NCBI GenBank assembly: GCA_963082975.1
Contig: OY720346.1
Span: forward strand, 30,064,720-30,128,719
Origin: Labia minor
Lineage: Eukaryota; Arthropoda; Insecta; Dermaptera; Spongiphoridae
Direction: 5' to 3'
Length of the DNA stretch: 64,000 bases
Made by a program: the position numbers and the translations under genes. Positions 47,265-58,263 of the stretch are shown one piece after another; within the stretch, counting starts at the first letter, position 1; every line of letters begins with the position of its first letter. Below the pieces are notes generated by a model. That model saw nothing but the letters and a program-made list of their open reading frames with translations. It searched no databases and was not told the origin of the DNA.

Positions 47265-47620
47265 GTGAGTGGGTGGCTTCAAAGTGTCCATATGGATGGG
47301 GGTGGTGGTGCAAAGAGAGAATGAGGGAGGAGGAGGAATAGGAGGAGAAGGGGACTTTGCGCTTAACGCAACCATTCTGCCCTGGAAAGGGAAGAATCAA
47401 TCCGATACTATCATTACGCTAGCTATGCTAATTAATCCCGGAATCGAAGTCGAGGCTAGCAGCATTAAATTACTTGGGCTTCAGCAATTGGACGATAAAT
47501 AATTAGTTTAATCTCGAACATGTAATTGAATTAATGTGTAATGATAGTATGGAGCCCCGGGGTCGGGGCCTGGATGCAGCAGCAGCAGCAGCCAGGTCAT
47601 TTCCCCACCATCTTCCTTGT
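47265..47620. promoter_or_regulatory. GC-richer island with homeodomain-type words
   Basis: Complex DNA containing GCGCTTAACGCAACC, CATTACGCTAGCTATGC, CTAATTAATCCCGGAATCG (a TAATTA core overlapping TAATCC), ATAATTAGTTTAATC and GTAATTGAATTAATG, then GCCCCGGGGTCGGGGCC and a (GCA)n run at 47576-47592. TAATTA and TAATCC are known homeodomain core words, but short AT-rich words arise easily here. A 77-codon plus frame (47269-47502) is open; its second half looks less repetitive than most, so an exon is not ruled out. Confidence 0.35.
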
Positions 47621-47970
47621 CTTATATACATCGACGTGTATTGTTTAACGTTTGAATTAGATATTGTAATGTGCCCCGGATGTTTGGATGAGTGTATTTT
47701 TTTTTTCTTCTAATTTTGAAACGTATGCGTCGCTTCACGAACAGATAAACATAAATACTTGAAAGAAATAAAGAGCTTGTATTCATAGTTCTTGGAAAGC
47801 GATGCTGAATTATAAATAGCATTTTGTATGTATCTCTACGACCCACATATATATTTATGTATAATATATTTAAAAAAACACAAGGGAAAAAAAGTCATCC
47901 TATTATTGGAGCTTTATATACATATAATATAAATACCTTGACGTTATCTACATAGTAAAATAATCATGAT

Positions 47971-48009
<39 letters not shown>

Positions 48010-48212
48010 CTTTTTTTGTGTCAAGTCCCTTTCTCTCTCTCTCTCTCTTCGGACCCATCAAGCTCTCCCCAACCCCTTAATATTGTATATTATTGTTTAA
48101 CTTTATTTTAATTTTTTTTTTCTTTCTTCCCTCTACAAGTTTCATTTTATTTTTGATGACACTGTGAAATATTTAATTATATTACTAGAGACATACCTTT
48201 TTTTAATTAATA

Positions 48213-48258
<46 letters not shown>

Positions 48259-48795
48259 ATATTATATATATAATTGTTGTTAGATATTCTCTCTCTTCAG
48301 TACACTCTCAAAGGAATTAATTACAAGCACAATGCAGTATGTTAGAATGAATATGGGACCACACGAATTACAAATAATTAATGTTTACATCGTTCATGTT
48401 TTAAAAAGTGATATAAATCAAGCATCGGCGTAAACGCTGTCCTAGGGTGGATGCTGGTAAGGAGAGGAGGAAGGGAGGAGACAAGAGTGCATGCGTGCAC
48501 ATGGAACATACGAATTTATTTTCTTATAAGTATTTTTGACTGACAGTCTTAGCATTTGTATACAAATCTCGACATTTTTTAAACGACCAATATCCTCCTT
48601 TCTTAATATAAAGGGTGAACAAATTAATTATATAAATATATATATATATATACAATTTAGTCCAATTTGGAAAGATATATAGTTGCAAAAATTATTAGTA
48701 TTTTATAAGAATATTAAATCAATATAAATCTACTTTCTCTCTTCAAAATATATTATAAATGTTGTTTAAATAGAAGTAATCGTAGTGCTTTAGAG
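47621..48795. other. AT-rich spacer with (TA)n and a small GC patch
   Basis: (TA)n at 47978-48006 and 48210-48273, (CT)n near 48031-48048. A small complex patch at 48415-48545 (GGCGTAAACGCTGTCCTAGG, GTGCATGCGTGCAC) could be another island. No gene. Confidence 0.45.
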
Positions 48796-49026
48796 CAGCG
48801 GTTGCCAACGTGGTGGTCCGCGAGAAAATTTCGCTGGTCCGCAGAAAAATGTGGAATATATATTACTTACTCATCATGTTAAGTTATGTTTTAAGATGCA
48901 TTAAAACATGATTCAATTCATAACAATACGTGATAATAGTTTCATTTTATTAACTAGGTACGTGGTCCGCGGGATTTAAATTATGAATTAACTGGTCCGT
49001 GAGGTCAAAAAGTTTGGCGACCGCTG
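48796..49026. mobile_element. hAT-type MITE with 8-bp target duplication
   Basis: Ends CAGCGGTTGCCAAC (48796) and GTTTGGCGACCGCTG (to 49026) are inverted. The exact duplication CTTTAGAG flanks both sides (48788-48795 and 49027-49034). Interior phrases GGTGGTCCGCGAG and CGTGGTCCGCGGG are near-copies of each other. 231 bp, non-coding. An 8-bp duplication with CAG ends is the hAT signature. Confidence 0.9.
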
Positions 49027-49034
49027 CTTTAGAG

Positions 49035-49037
49035 ATA

Positions 49038-49090
<53 letters not shown>

Positions 49091-49469
49091 TAGATATATA
49101 TAAAAATATATTAGATATATATATATATTAGACAAAATCATTAAAAGGGTTTTTGAGCAATCTCAAAAAATAAAAACAAATTAGATTATATGTGTAAACC
49201 GGTAAATCCGATAAATCAATTTTAACGAAAGCCTTCTATATTGAGGACTCGGAAAGATATCTACTAGAATATTTAACATTTCTATTTAATTTTTCTAGAT
49301 CGACTGACCACTGACAAAAGAATAGACACAAATTATATATATATAAATAACCAAATGAAATTAAGAATAATAAAAAGTTTTAGTTTAAAAATTTAATTTT
49401 TCAAATATATATATTCATTGAATAATAATATAATAATTTTTTCAATGAAATTCATTTCAACCTCTAGAT
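49035..49469. other. (CT)n/(TA)n patch and AT-rich spacer
   Basis: (CT)n at 49038-49056 runs into (TA)n at 49056-49087. The rest is AT-rich with no signal. Confidence 0.6.
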
Positions 49470-49957
49470 CAGAGGTTCTCAAACTTTTTCTTCCATAGAC
49501 CTCCTGTAGGAATTTTATTTTTTTCATAGACCCCCTACCTAAGGAATATATATATATATATATACATCTAATTGTGTGTGTGCAAAAGCTACCACAGACG
49601 ACTTATTTTAAAACACATAGTAATAGGAAAATGAGGGGAAATTGTACAGAAGAAAGAAACTGAAATATCAATAATTATATCTATATTTTTAATGATTAAA
49701 TTTAACACATAATAAAAAAAAACATTAATATTTTACAAAATTATAATATTAGTGTGATGGATGGACTTGACGTTTTTGTCCAATTTCTTTTATGTTGGCC
49801 TAAAATTACTAAGTTTTATTCTTAAATCTCCCCTTTCATTATTTTTACTATCTCGCCAGAGATAGTATTGCGATCACGAAAATTTTCGATGTTGAGATTT
49901 TGATGTTTTTATACGTTTTGAAGGTTCCTGAATCATTTTCACTAAGGTTGAGAAAAA

Positions 49958-49988
<31 letters not shown>

Positions 49989-50556
49989 AGGCAAGATTAC
50001 GCAAAAACGGTTTGAGCTAGAATGATGAAATTTGGTACATGGACATTATTCAAAATTCATAGTTTTCTATCAACTTTTGAGAAATGTAGCTCAACCGGAA
50101 GAGGGTCATTACCTACAACGTTTTGATTTTTTTTCCTCTAAAGTGACCGTAAAAATAAAAATATATGTTTGATAATTTTTCACATGATTAATAATTGTAT
50201 AAAACTGCTATATATAGAATTTCAGCTTGATTGAATTGCTGAAAGTACCAGAATTAATTTTTTAACACTGCAAATCTCACGCGCCAACACGTGCCATGGT
50301 GCCTTCAAAAAAAAGCCAAACATGCGCTGGTTTAATATTTATTATTTATAATTTATAATAAATTTAATTTAATTTAAATATAATATATTATGTTATTTAA
50401 TCCAATTCAAATTGCGAGATAGTCGAGTGGAGACACTCCAGCTAATTTACTAAAGAGACATCCATAGACTCCCAATAGACCCCTTGGTGATCATAGACCC
50501 TCCATGAAGTCCCATAGACCCCAGGGGGTCCACATGGACCCCTTTGAGAATAGCTG
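49470..50556. mobile_element. hAT-type MITE with 8-bp duplication, host of a nested element
   Basis: Left end CAGAGGTTCTCAAACTTTTT (49470) and right end TTTGAGAATAGCTG (to 50556) are imperfect inverted repeats. CTCTAGAT flanks both (49462-49469, 50557-50564). The inner sides carry repeated CATAGACCCCC-type phrases. The 605-bp Helentron-like family-2 copy at 49842-50446 interrupts it, leaving about 480 bp of MITE. Confidence 0.85.
49842..50446 (+). mobile_element. Helentron-like (HINE) element, family 2, copy 2 (nested)
   Basis: 5' TTTTTACTATCTCGCCAGAG (49842) with hairpin ACTATCTC (49847-49854)/GAGATAGT (49859-49866). 3' side: GCGAGATAGT (50414-50423), hairpin GAGTG (50425-50429)/CACTC (50434-50438), then CCAGCTAAT, where copy 1 has CCAGCTTAT. 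Core: a (TG)n run at about 49961-49988, AACGGTTTGAGCTAG, ATGAAATTTGGTAC, ATCAACTTTTGAG and AACCGGAAGAGG, the reverse complement of the motif order in family 1. It lies wholly inside the hAT MITE, so it is the younger insertion. Confidence 0.7.
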
Positions 50557-50564
50557 CTCTAGAT

Positions 50565-52185
50565 TATATATAATAGTATTACTATAGATTTAAATATAAT
50601 TAGATTTATTTTGATTTAATGATAAGAACAATTCCAACACACATTCCTTTCAATCTCCTTTTCATCTTCATATTCATATATATATGTATATGATCCCCAG
50701 TTCCACCCGTCCGTTCTTTACCCCTTGACTCTCTGCAATTTCTCACCATTTTTCATTAATATCAAGCGATTCGCCTCTACTTTATTCTTTTTAATTTTGT
50801 CAAGTTATATTTTATTTGATGTTTACTTTTTGTAATTATACATTTTTGCCTTGGTTCCTATCTTCATGACCGCTTCTTAAATTACGTACATATTTTCTAC
50901 CTAATGAAATATACGTGACTTTTAGATAACCCTATACCTTATGCTTTATGACATTTAATAATGATTCTGAAGATAAGTCAGGACATTCTCGTAATTTTAA
51001 ACATGCTATAGCAATTTTAATTAGTACGACGAATGAAATATACGGCGTGATATTAGGCATATTTCTGACACCTACCTTACTATTTATCGTTCATTTTCAC
51101 TCTCCCAACTTTAAAAATATATTTTTAATTAAGAAGCTTCGAGTGCATACTGTTTTATTGACATTCCGAATGTTTTTCTGTGATATATTATCCCCAAAAA
51201 ATTAATATATCTCTTACATATAGATAAATTTAAAAATTAATTGTTTTAATAAAGAAAAAAAAACTTATTAATAAAATCTCGTGATTTGCAGCTACACTTT
51301 TTAATATTCCTGTGTTTTTCATTCTTCAATACAATATATTTTTTTCATTTTCAATAAAGTTGAAATCTATTTAAATAAACTAATATATATTTGAGCTCCC
51401 TATATGACATAGTTGAATAAATAAGTTTCTTTTAAAAAATTGTAAAATTATGTCAATATATAAATAAAGATCTATTAACAAATATAATCGTTTAATGTTA
51501 TAGAGATTTGAAAAATATCCTGAAACTTTTATACTTGAGAAAATAAATAAACAAAAGTGGAAAACTGTTATAAAAAGTGGAGGCAATAGAAAGTTATAGA
51601 AAAGTAAATAAATCTCTTCTTTTTAAAATCTTAAAAAATTGCATTTTTTTTTCTAAATCAGAAACTATTAGTAAGTATATTAAGAAAAGTAAAATGATCA
51701 ATTTCCTTTACGTCTATCAACAATTTTAAGAAATAATTTAATATAAAATATAATATGATAATAAATTATAAATTCAAATTTTAAAGAATTCTCTCTCTCT
51801 CTCTTTTCAAAAAAGTAATAGTTTATTTATTATATTAGACATATTCTCTATTTGGGAAAGTTATGAAGCTTATAGTCCTATATATCTCAATTTTATATCT
51901 ATATTTTTCTCAATTTTATTTCAAATAGTATTTACAATATTTAAATATATATCAAATTAGATCAATAGATAAAAACTTAATTATTATAAATAATAAATCT
52001 TCCATAATTGAAAATTACAATTTATAATAAAAAAATTAAAAAAATATTAGAATAACTAAGTATAGAACCAAAAATAAAGAAATATAAAATTGAAGTTCAA
52101 AAATCAAATTATTTCAATAAATCCTATTATATAAAAGAAAGTTGTTGAGGCCATTTATATATATTCTTAAAATAACAATTTAATC
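50565..52185. other. AT-rich spacer, no gene seen
   Basis: An 85-codon plus frame (50948-51205) has ordinary amino-acid mix but no recognised domain, no splice context and no second exon; I leave it uncalled. A CT run is at 51790-51803. Confidence 0.45.
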
Positions 52186-52543
52186 CAGTGTTTTCCAACC
52201 TGTAGGGGGGGGGGGGGGCGAGACTGTTGTAAGGGAGGCACGAATTGTTTCTAAAATCTATAATAATCTATAACAGGGATCGGTAACCTGGTGCTGCAAA
52301 GCCATTTCAAGTACCCGTATTTTTTTCGATTTTTTTTTCAATTTTCTCAATATGATTCTAAAAAAAGGTAAAATGTTTTTGCGATCAGGCTTTTAAACAT
52401 TTTCGATTTTTTTTTAATTTTTTTAATATGGTTACTATATTATGTGAGTATTTATGAAATTAGATTATTACCAAAATTAAGAGGGGGGCAAGAATTTTTT
52501 TTAAAAAAAGGGGGCGCCGGTTTAGAAAGGTAGGAAACCACTG
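52186..52543. mobile_element. Decayed hAT-like MITE with a G14 run
   Basis: Left CAGTGTTTTCCAACCTGTAG and right AGGTAGGAAACCACTG are inverted ends. Flanks ATTTAATC and ATTAATCT are an imperfect 8-bp duplication. A run of 14 G (52205-52218) lies just inside the left end. A second hAT-like start, CAGGGATCGGTAACCTGGTG, at about 52274 suggests a second, partial element inside. Confidence 0.7.
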
Positions 52544-54187
52544 ATTAATCTATTTCAATGAAAACTTAATTATTACTATACTATAATCAACTTAACATTT
52601 TTAATTTTTGCTCTAGATTAGGAGTTGTCCATGTAGTCAACATATACTCGTAATCAAAAATTACTACTGTATTAAAATAAAATTGAAATGGGATTAGACT
52701 TAAAAAAAAGGTTTTTTTATTGTTTAAATTCTTCACTTTGCATGTTAACCACCTATGGGTCAAAATGTGAAGCATTGGTTTGTAAATTTTTTTATCTATC
52801 TCAGTGGTAAAATTTGTCTTGACCTGTTATCTATCTTTCACATGAATAATCCTTAAGAGTCTTGTCTTACAGGACACGCACATCTTTCTCTTGTCTTTCA
52901 ACATAAATATAATTAACCTGGTTAGATTTAAAAAAAAATCTCTCCGTGACTTATTCATGTTAATTTTACTTTTATCTCTCAGTAGAGCCTGTAATTTTGT
53001 TAATGGCGCGCGCGCTCTCGCTCTTACGAAAATTCCAATGATAAATTGAACGAAAAACTAATGATCACATTTTACTATAAAAAATAAGAAAAAAAAAAGA
53101 AAATATTTTTTTTTCTTTTTCTTTCAATGTCCGCTCTCTCACTCCTTCTTCCTCTCTCCCTGAATTCTTATTGTTATTACATTTTATATGAAACTATCCT
53201 CTTCAAAGCGTATTCATATTATTATTTTTTTAAAAAAATGCTTTCCAGATTCAAATATGTAAATTCGCTCGAAATTATAGCCATGAGGAGCAGTGAAAAC
53301 ACGAATTGAGTTTTCATATTTCATTTCATTTTTTATTTTTACGTTTCCCCCTTGTAGGCTCTCTCTCTCTCTCTCGTTTTCTCTTTAGGGGCGCATCCCT
53401 CCCTTCTTTTCTCTCTCTCCCCCTAACCATCCCTTTACCACCACCCACGCCCTTTTACACTCATAACTTATATTTCTTATTAAAAATAACTAGACTACAA
53501 ATGAAAAATTTAATAGCACAAGGATTAGTATTTAAAAAATTGAGCCAAATCGATTTCTCTCCTTAATTGGGCATCCTGTTCGTATGGCGGGATGTTCATA
53601 TACGGGATAAGCCTGCTCTTAGATATTTTTAAATTAAATAAAAAAAAATAACGTAGAGATTGATAGACAGAACCACTGTTCTCTCCCTCTCTCTCTTTCA
53701 CTGTTACAATCTCATTGAAACATTTTAATTTAATTTAAGCGTAAATAATCATGTTTTATAAATAAGCTTGTCAAACAATATTTCTTATAATATTTCTATG
53801 GAGATGGACGTAACATCGATTATTCATATATTACTCAATTTTACTTCCCTTTTATTAAATATTTTAACTACTTAAAATGCATAAAAAAATAAATAAATAA
53901 AATAAACTTCAGACAACGCTAATTTCTATAAACTATTTTGAAGAATTGGATTTTGTAATTTAAATGATTTACGAATATTATATTATAAGTTGAGAACGGA
54001 ACTTAGTAAATAGTCTAATTAAATAAAATAGATTTTTTTTATTTGTTTGTTTTTGTATATTTATTATGTTACTTACTAAATATTAAAAAAAATTCTTCAC
54101 GCATTGTAATTCATACACTTCAATGTTTATTATTAAATTGAATCATCAAATCACTTAATAAAAAAAAGTGTGATATACAAAATATAA
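52544..54187. other. Spacer with pyrimidine-rich patches
   Basis: GGCGCGCGCGCTCTCGCTCT at 53004-53023 and a CT-rich block at 53355-53460 give frames rich in Ser, Leu and Pro (53127-53309, 53306-53566) with no family resemblance. No gene called. Confidence 0.45.
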
Positions 54188-54243
54188 ATGGCGGATCGTT
54201 AACAATATATATATATATATATATATTGTTAACGATCCGCCAT
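54188..54243. repeat. Perfect 56-bp palindrome
   Basis: ATGGCGGATCGTTAACAATA begins at 54188 and its exact reverse complement ends at 54243, with only alternating TA in the centre (axis between 54215 and 54216). A further (TA)n follows to about 54260. The non-TA arms (19 bp each) match without error. Confidence 0.95.
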
Positions 54244-55228
54244 ATATATATATATATATAGAAAAAGATATTTTTTTATTGCATAAAAAATCACTGATAA
54301 ATAAAACTTTATCAATGTTAGGAATATGTCATTCATTAATAGCTATATCCTATTTTGATTACATTATAACCTGCGAAAATTAATTAAATTAAAGGCTATT
54401 CTATTTATTTACTCATTTTTAACGAAAAAGATGGATTTATAGGGGTCAGTCAATTTATTATAATAATGCAATGGAAATGTTTACATAACATTAATGTAAC
54501 ATTTGGTCTTGATATTTATTTAGTTAAAATCTATTTATATGAGAAAATGAAAATTCGTTTGTGGTATTCGACAACTCGTCAGGGATTCAATGTTGGGATT
54601 TACTTCCTAAACAAAATGAGATTCTTCCCAATTAATAATTTTATATAGCGAAAACAAAATATATATATATTATACTAACATAATAAATATTTAAATAGAT
54701 AGAAAAGTACTTTAATATTCCTTAAATATACCTTTCAATAAAAGTTATTTTAATATTCTACCAAAACGTTAAAAATAATAAATGAATAATTTATACATTT
54801 AATGAAAAATTAAAAAATTGAAATAATAAATATGAATTGGTTGTAAATCCATAGAGATTATCTACAAACCGAGATAATTATATACATAAAAGGTAAGAAT
54901 ATAGTAGAATTGAAGATATTCTCATAATATAATTGGCCCTGCCAATTTATTAATATTCACGGACAGATTCGTAATAAACTTAAAACAAAGTTGCCAGTTT
55001 ATTATATAAATTTTAAAAACCTAAAGGGCAATATTACAAAATGATATTTTAACGATGAATAGTTTTATATAATCAATTTTATATAATAATAAATTGACGA
55101 TAATAAAAAAGGGGGACGAAATAATAAATAATAAGAGTTTTGAAAATGTATTGTCTCGAAACCTTTTAATTTTCAACAAGTAATTAAAACTGAAATAATA
55201 AATGAGATTGAAATGGTATAAATTATTT

Positions 55229-55264
<36 letters not shown>

Positions 55265-57424
55265 AATTTTCATTTTCAAATAAGAGAAAGAGAAAGAAAG
55301 AGAGCGAGAGAGTGAAAGAGAGACAAGAGAAAAAAAAAATTAAATTTTAATCTTAGGAAAAAGTTAAATTAAAAAGTTATAAATATGTATAAATATTATT
55401 AATAATATTATTTTAATCCAATAACAGCTTTCTCTTCCAAGTAATCAACATCAAAAAATTCATGAAAAATGATTTAAATTTAAACAAATAAATAAATAAA
55501 ATAAATTCGAAATATTCATCAATAGCTAATGAGAAAATATCTCTGAAAATATATGGGGAATGGAATATATGCAAGATATTAAAAAATATTTAAATTATAA
55601 TATTAATATTTGTTGCTACGATAATATCCCTTCAAAATTTGTTAAGATTTAAAAAATTTCCAGATGTAAATTTGGTTGATTTATTTTCTTGTGATTAATG
55701 GTGGTAATCAAAGATTGAGATTCTAATTGGATCTACTTATCTTCAAATTGTTTATAGATTCATTTTTCTTACATGAGCATTGAATACGATGCTTATTATA
55801 TGCTAATTTATTGTTTTCATTTTCCCTGATTGATCAACCATAACGTGATACATTTTTTATTACAATAAACTTACTAATACTTAAGCATCTATCAATTAGA
55901 TTGTAACTTTTTTTGTAAATTGTATGATTTGATATTAAAAGAGACAAAACACCCATCTAATAAAATCTATTAAAAATGTTAAAGTCTCCAAATTTTTTAA
56001 TTTAATGAAATTTTTGAAAGCAAAATAAATGATGAATGAATAACATTTGATAAAAATAAAAAATTGAATTGTTTAAAATTAATATCATAAAAGTTATTTG
56101 AAAAATTAATAGAAATTCAAAATAAATAATTGTATTAAAACAATTTTTGATAAAATTGTCTGTAAATGTTAACATAAATTGTTTTGTAAAATTGATATAA
56201 TATACTATATAGATATATTGAAAACTCAATTTTCCAATAACTAAACTAATTCAATCCAGGTTAGCAACAGAATAGAGAGAGAGGACGGGGTAGGACCACG
56301 GAAAACATGAGGGAAGAGGGATGGTGGAGAAATTTGCAATTTTAGTAAATTTTATATATTTGCATAATCAAATATTAGGAAATAAAGGGAATAAATATAA
56401 ATATAATTGAGAACGTTTGGAAATTTCAATAAAATAAAAAAAAAATAGAAATCAATACTCAAATAAAATAAAAAAAAAATTAAAAATTAAAGTGAAAAAA
56501 ATGATATAAAAAAGGATTATTAAAATAAAAGTTTTATTTTTGTTAAATGAAATAGATTATAAACAAAAAAAATGATGAGAATTACCTATATATATATATA
56601 TTTAAAATTATGAGGTAGATAAAATAAATTTCAATATGATGATTAATTAAATTATAAACCATTAATCTTGCAAATTAACCTAAAAAGTAATATTTAATCA
56701 TATATATATATTCGACAAATAATAAAAAATAAAAACGGTTATGTTAAATTAGTTAAATTTTTAGTTAATATTTATATATTTTATAATTGAATTAAAAAAC
56801 TTGATATTTTCTATAAAAAAAATTTTAAATATAAGAGAGATAAAATTCAATTTAAATATAAAATAGATAAAATATTAATTTTCTTTATTTTTCTTGCGAG
56901 CCAGTAGAACTATGATTAAATAAACAAATTTTATGTTATTATAAATGATAATTTCCATTACAATATGTTTATATTAAACTTATATTATTTTCATATATAT
57001 ATATTTACGATAAAATATTTATACTTTGTTTGCATTATATATCATAATGTTTTAGTTTCTAAAGTCAAAATATCAATTTTGTACGATATGATATCAAGTA
57101 GATGTATATTCAATAAAATGTCATTTCATTTCTATCATATGGGGACAATTTTGTATTACACATTATTCATTTTAATTATGATAATTTAATTGATTATAAA
57201 ATTAAGAATTATAGACCTATGTGAAGTTATCATGAGAATTACTTAATAATACGTAAGGAAATTAATATCTTTAAAATTCGATTATTAATCAATTTTTAAT
57301 ACAAAATAAATATGTGTGTATATTAATAAATTTTTACAAGTTTTTTTAGGAATAGAAAATTTGTGAAACAATTCCTTAAAAATTGGGATAGCTGTAAGGA
57401 AATAGGAGTTTTTTACATTATTAG
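54244..57424. other. AT-rich desert, no gene seen
   Basis: (TA)n at 55233-55259, a GA-rich strip at 55285-55335 and a small GC-richer phrase at 56275-56335. Frames 54466-54648, 56002-56229 and 56965-57189 are short and compositional. Confidence 0.55.
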
Positions 57425-57737
57425 AGCTGCGGTTTCCAAACTACTAGAGGAAGGGACAAAATTTTGTAATATAAAATCTTAATTATATAAATAAAACTAT
57501 ATATCATAATACTCATTTTTCAAAATTATTTTAAAGATCTAGATTTCTCTAAGTTTTTATGAGTAACAGAATCCATAGGTAGACAATGAAGATGACTTAT
57601 TTTGGCTGACAATTATTAATAGAAAAATTGATAGAACTATCATGCGATGGTTCACTAAAACAGAAGTTTAAAAATGAGACCTTCATTCAATTTTGGATCA
57701 ATCTTAGCGGAGAGTATTCACTTTATTTTAATGTATA
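57425..57737. other. Possible hAT-like end and spacer
   Basis: GAGCTGCGGTTTCCAAACTA near 57424-57443 resembles a hAT MITE start. No partner end was located. The rest is unassigned. Confidence 0.35.
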
Positions 57738-58263
57738 AGGTGCTTGAATAAGTTCTCGCTGTTTTCTAACAGATGGCGTTTCCAGTAATATAAGTGGATG
57801 ATATTTCTGAAACGAACGCATTTCCAGGAAATACTGTTCGTATTCTTGAACGCCAGTGTGTTTCTGTTTGCCATAGTGTCAACCACATTTTGTTCTGAGT
57901 GCTTAAAGATGTCGAGTTTTGTGCCACGAAAAGAGTATTTGCGGAGAATTCTATTGCATTATTTTATACAGAAGAAATCAGCAGCTGAAGCACACCGAAT
58001 TCTTGTTGAGACGTATGGGGAACATGCTCTGTCGGAAACGACTTGCAGAGACTGGTTTCGACGGTTCAAAAATGACGATTTTGATCTTCAAGATAAAGAA
58101 CGTTCTGGCGCACCGAAAAAGTTTAAAGACGAAGAATTGGAGGGATGGGAAAAAGTAGTGTCTTGTGATGGGCTGTACTTTGAGTGACGTGTTGTGCACC
58201 ACATTGTGTAAATAAAGCATTGATTTTCACAAAAAAAAACAGCGAGAACTTATTCAAGCACCT
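57738..58263 (+). mobile_element. Short mariner element with intact ends
   Basis: Inverted repeats AGGTGCTTGAATAAGTTCTC, continuing GCTGTTTT, are identical at both ends over about 28 bases and flanked by TA (57736-57737, 58264-58265). The 526-bp element holds a 92-codon frame made of the N-terminus and extreme C-terminus of a mariner transposase. Perfect ends and an open frame point to recent movement, with the enzyme supplied by another copy. Confidence 0.9.
57909..58187 (+). CDS. Truncated mariner transposase, DNA-binding part only
   Basis: 92 codons from ATG 57909. Residues 1 to about 78 (MSSFVPRKEYLRRILLHYFI, then KKSAAEAHRILVETYGEHAL and TCRDWFRRFKNDDFDLQDKE) form the first helix-turn-helix of a mariner transposase, continuing to SGAPKKFKDEELE. 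The next 14 residues (GWEKVVSCDGLYFE) are the normal C-terminal end of the enzyme, so an in-frame internal deletion removed the second helix-turn-helix and the whole DDE core. An in-frame upstream extension to 57798 exists, but the ATG at 57909 fits the family start. It cannot cut DNA; it might bind the element's ends if expressed, which is inference. It may equally be an untranslated remnant. Confidence 0.7.
   Translation: MSSFVPRKEYLRRILLHYFIQKKSAAEAHRILVETYGEHALSETTCRDWFRRFKNDDFDLQDKERSGAPKKFKDEELEGWEKVVSCDGLYFE

Noticed and set aside
47269..47502. 77-codon frame as a small protein gene
   Set aside because: First half is Gly-rich from a GGA tract; no domain, no splice signals or second exon that I could support. 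Kept only as a remark in the island entry.
50948..51205. 85-codon plus-strand frame
   Set aside because: No recognised domain or neighbours; in AT-rich DNA frames of this length occur by chance.
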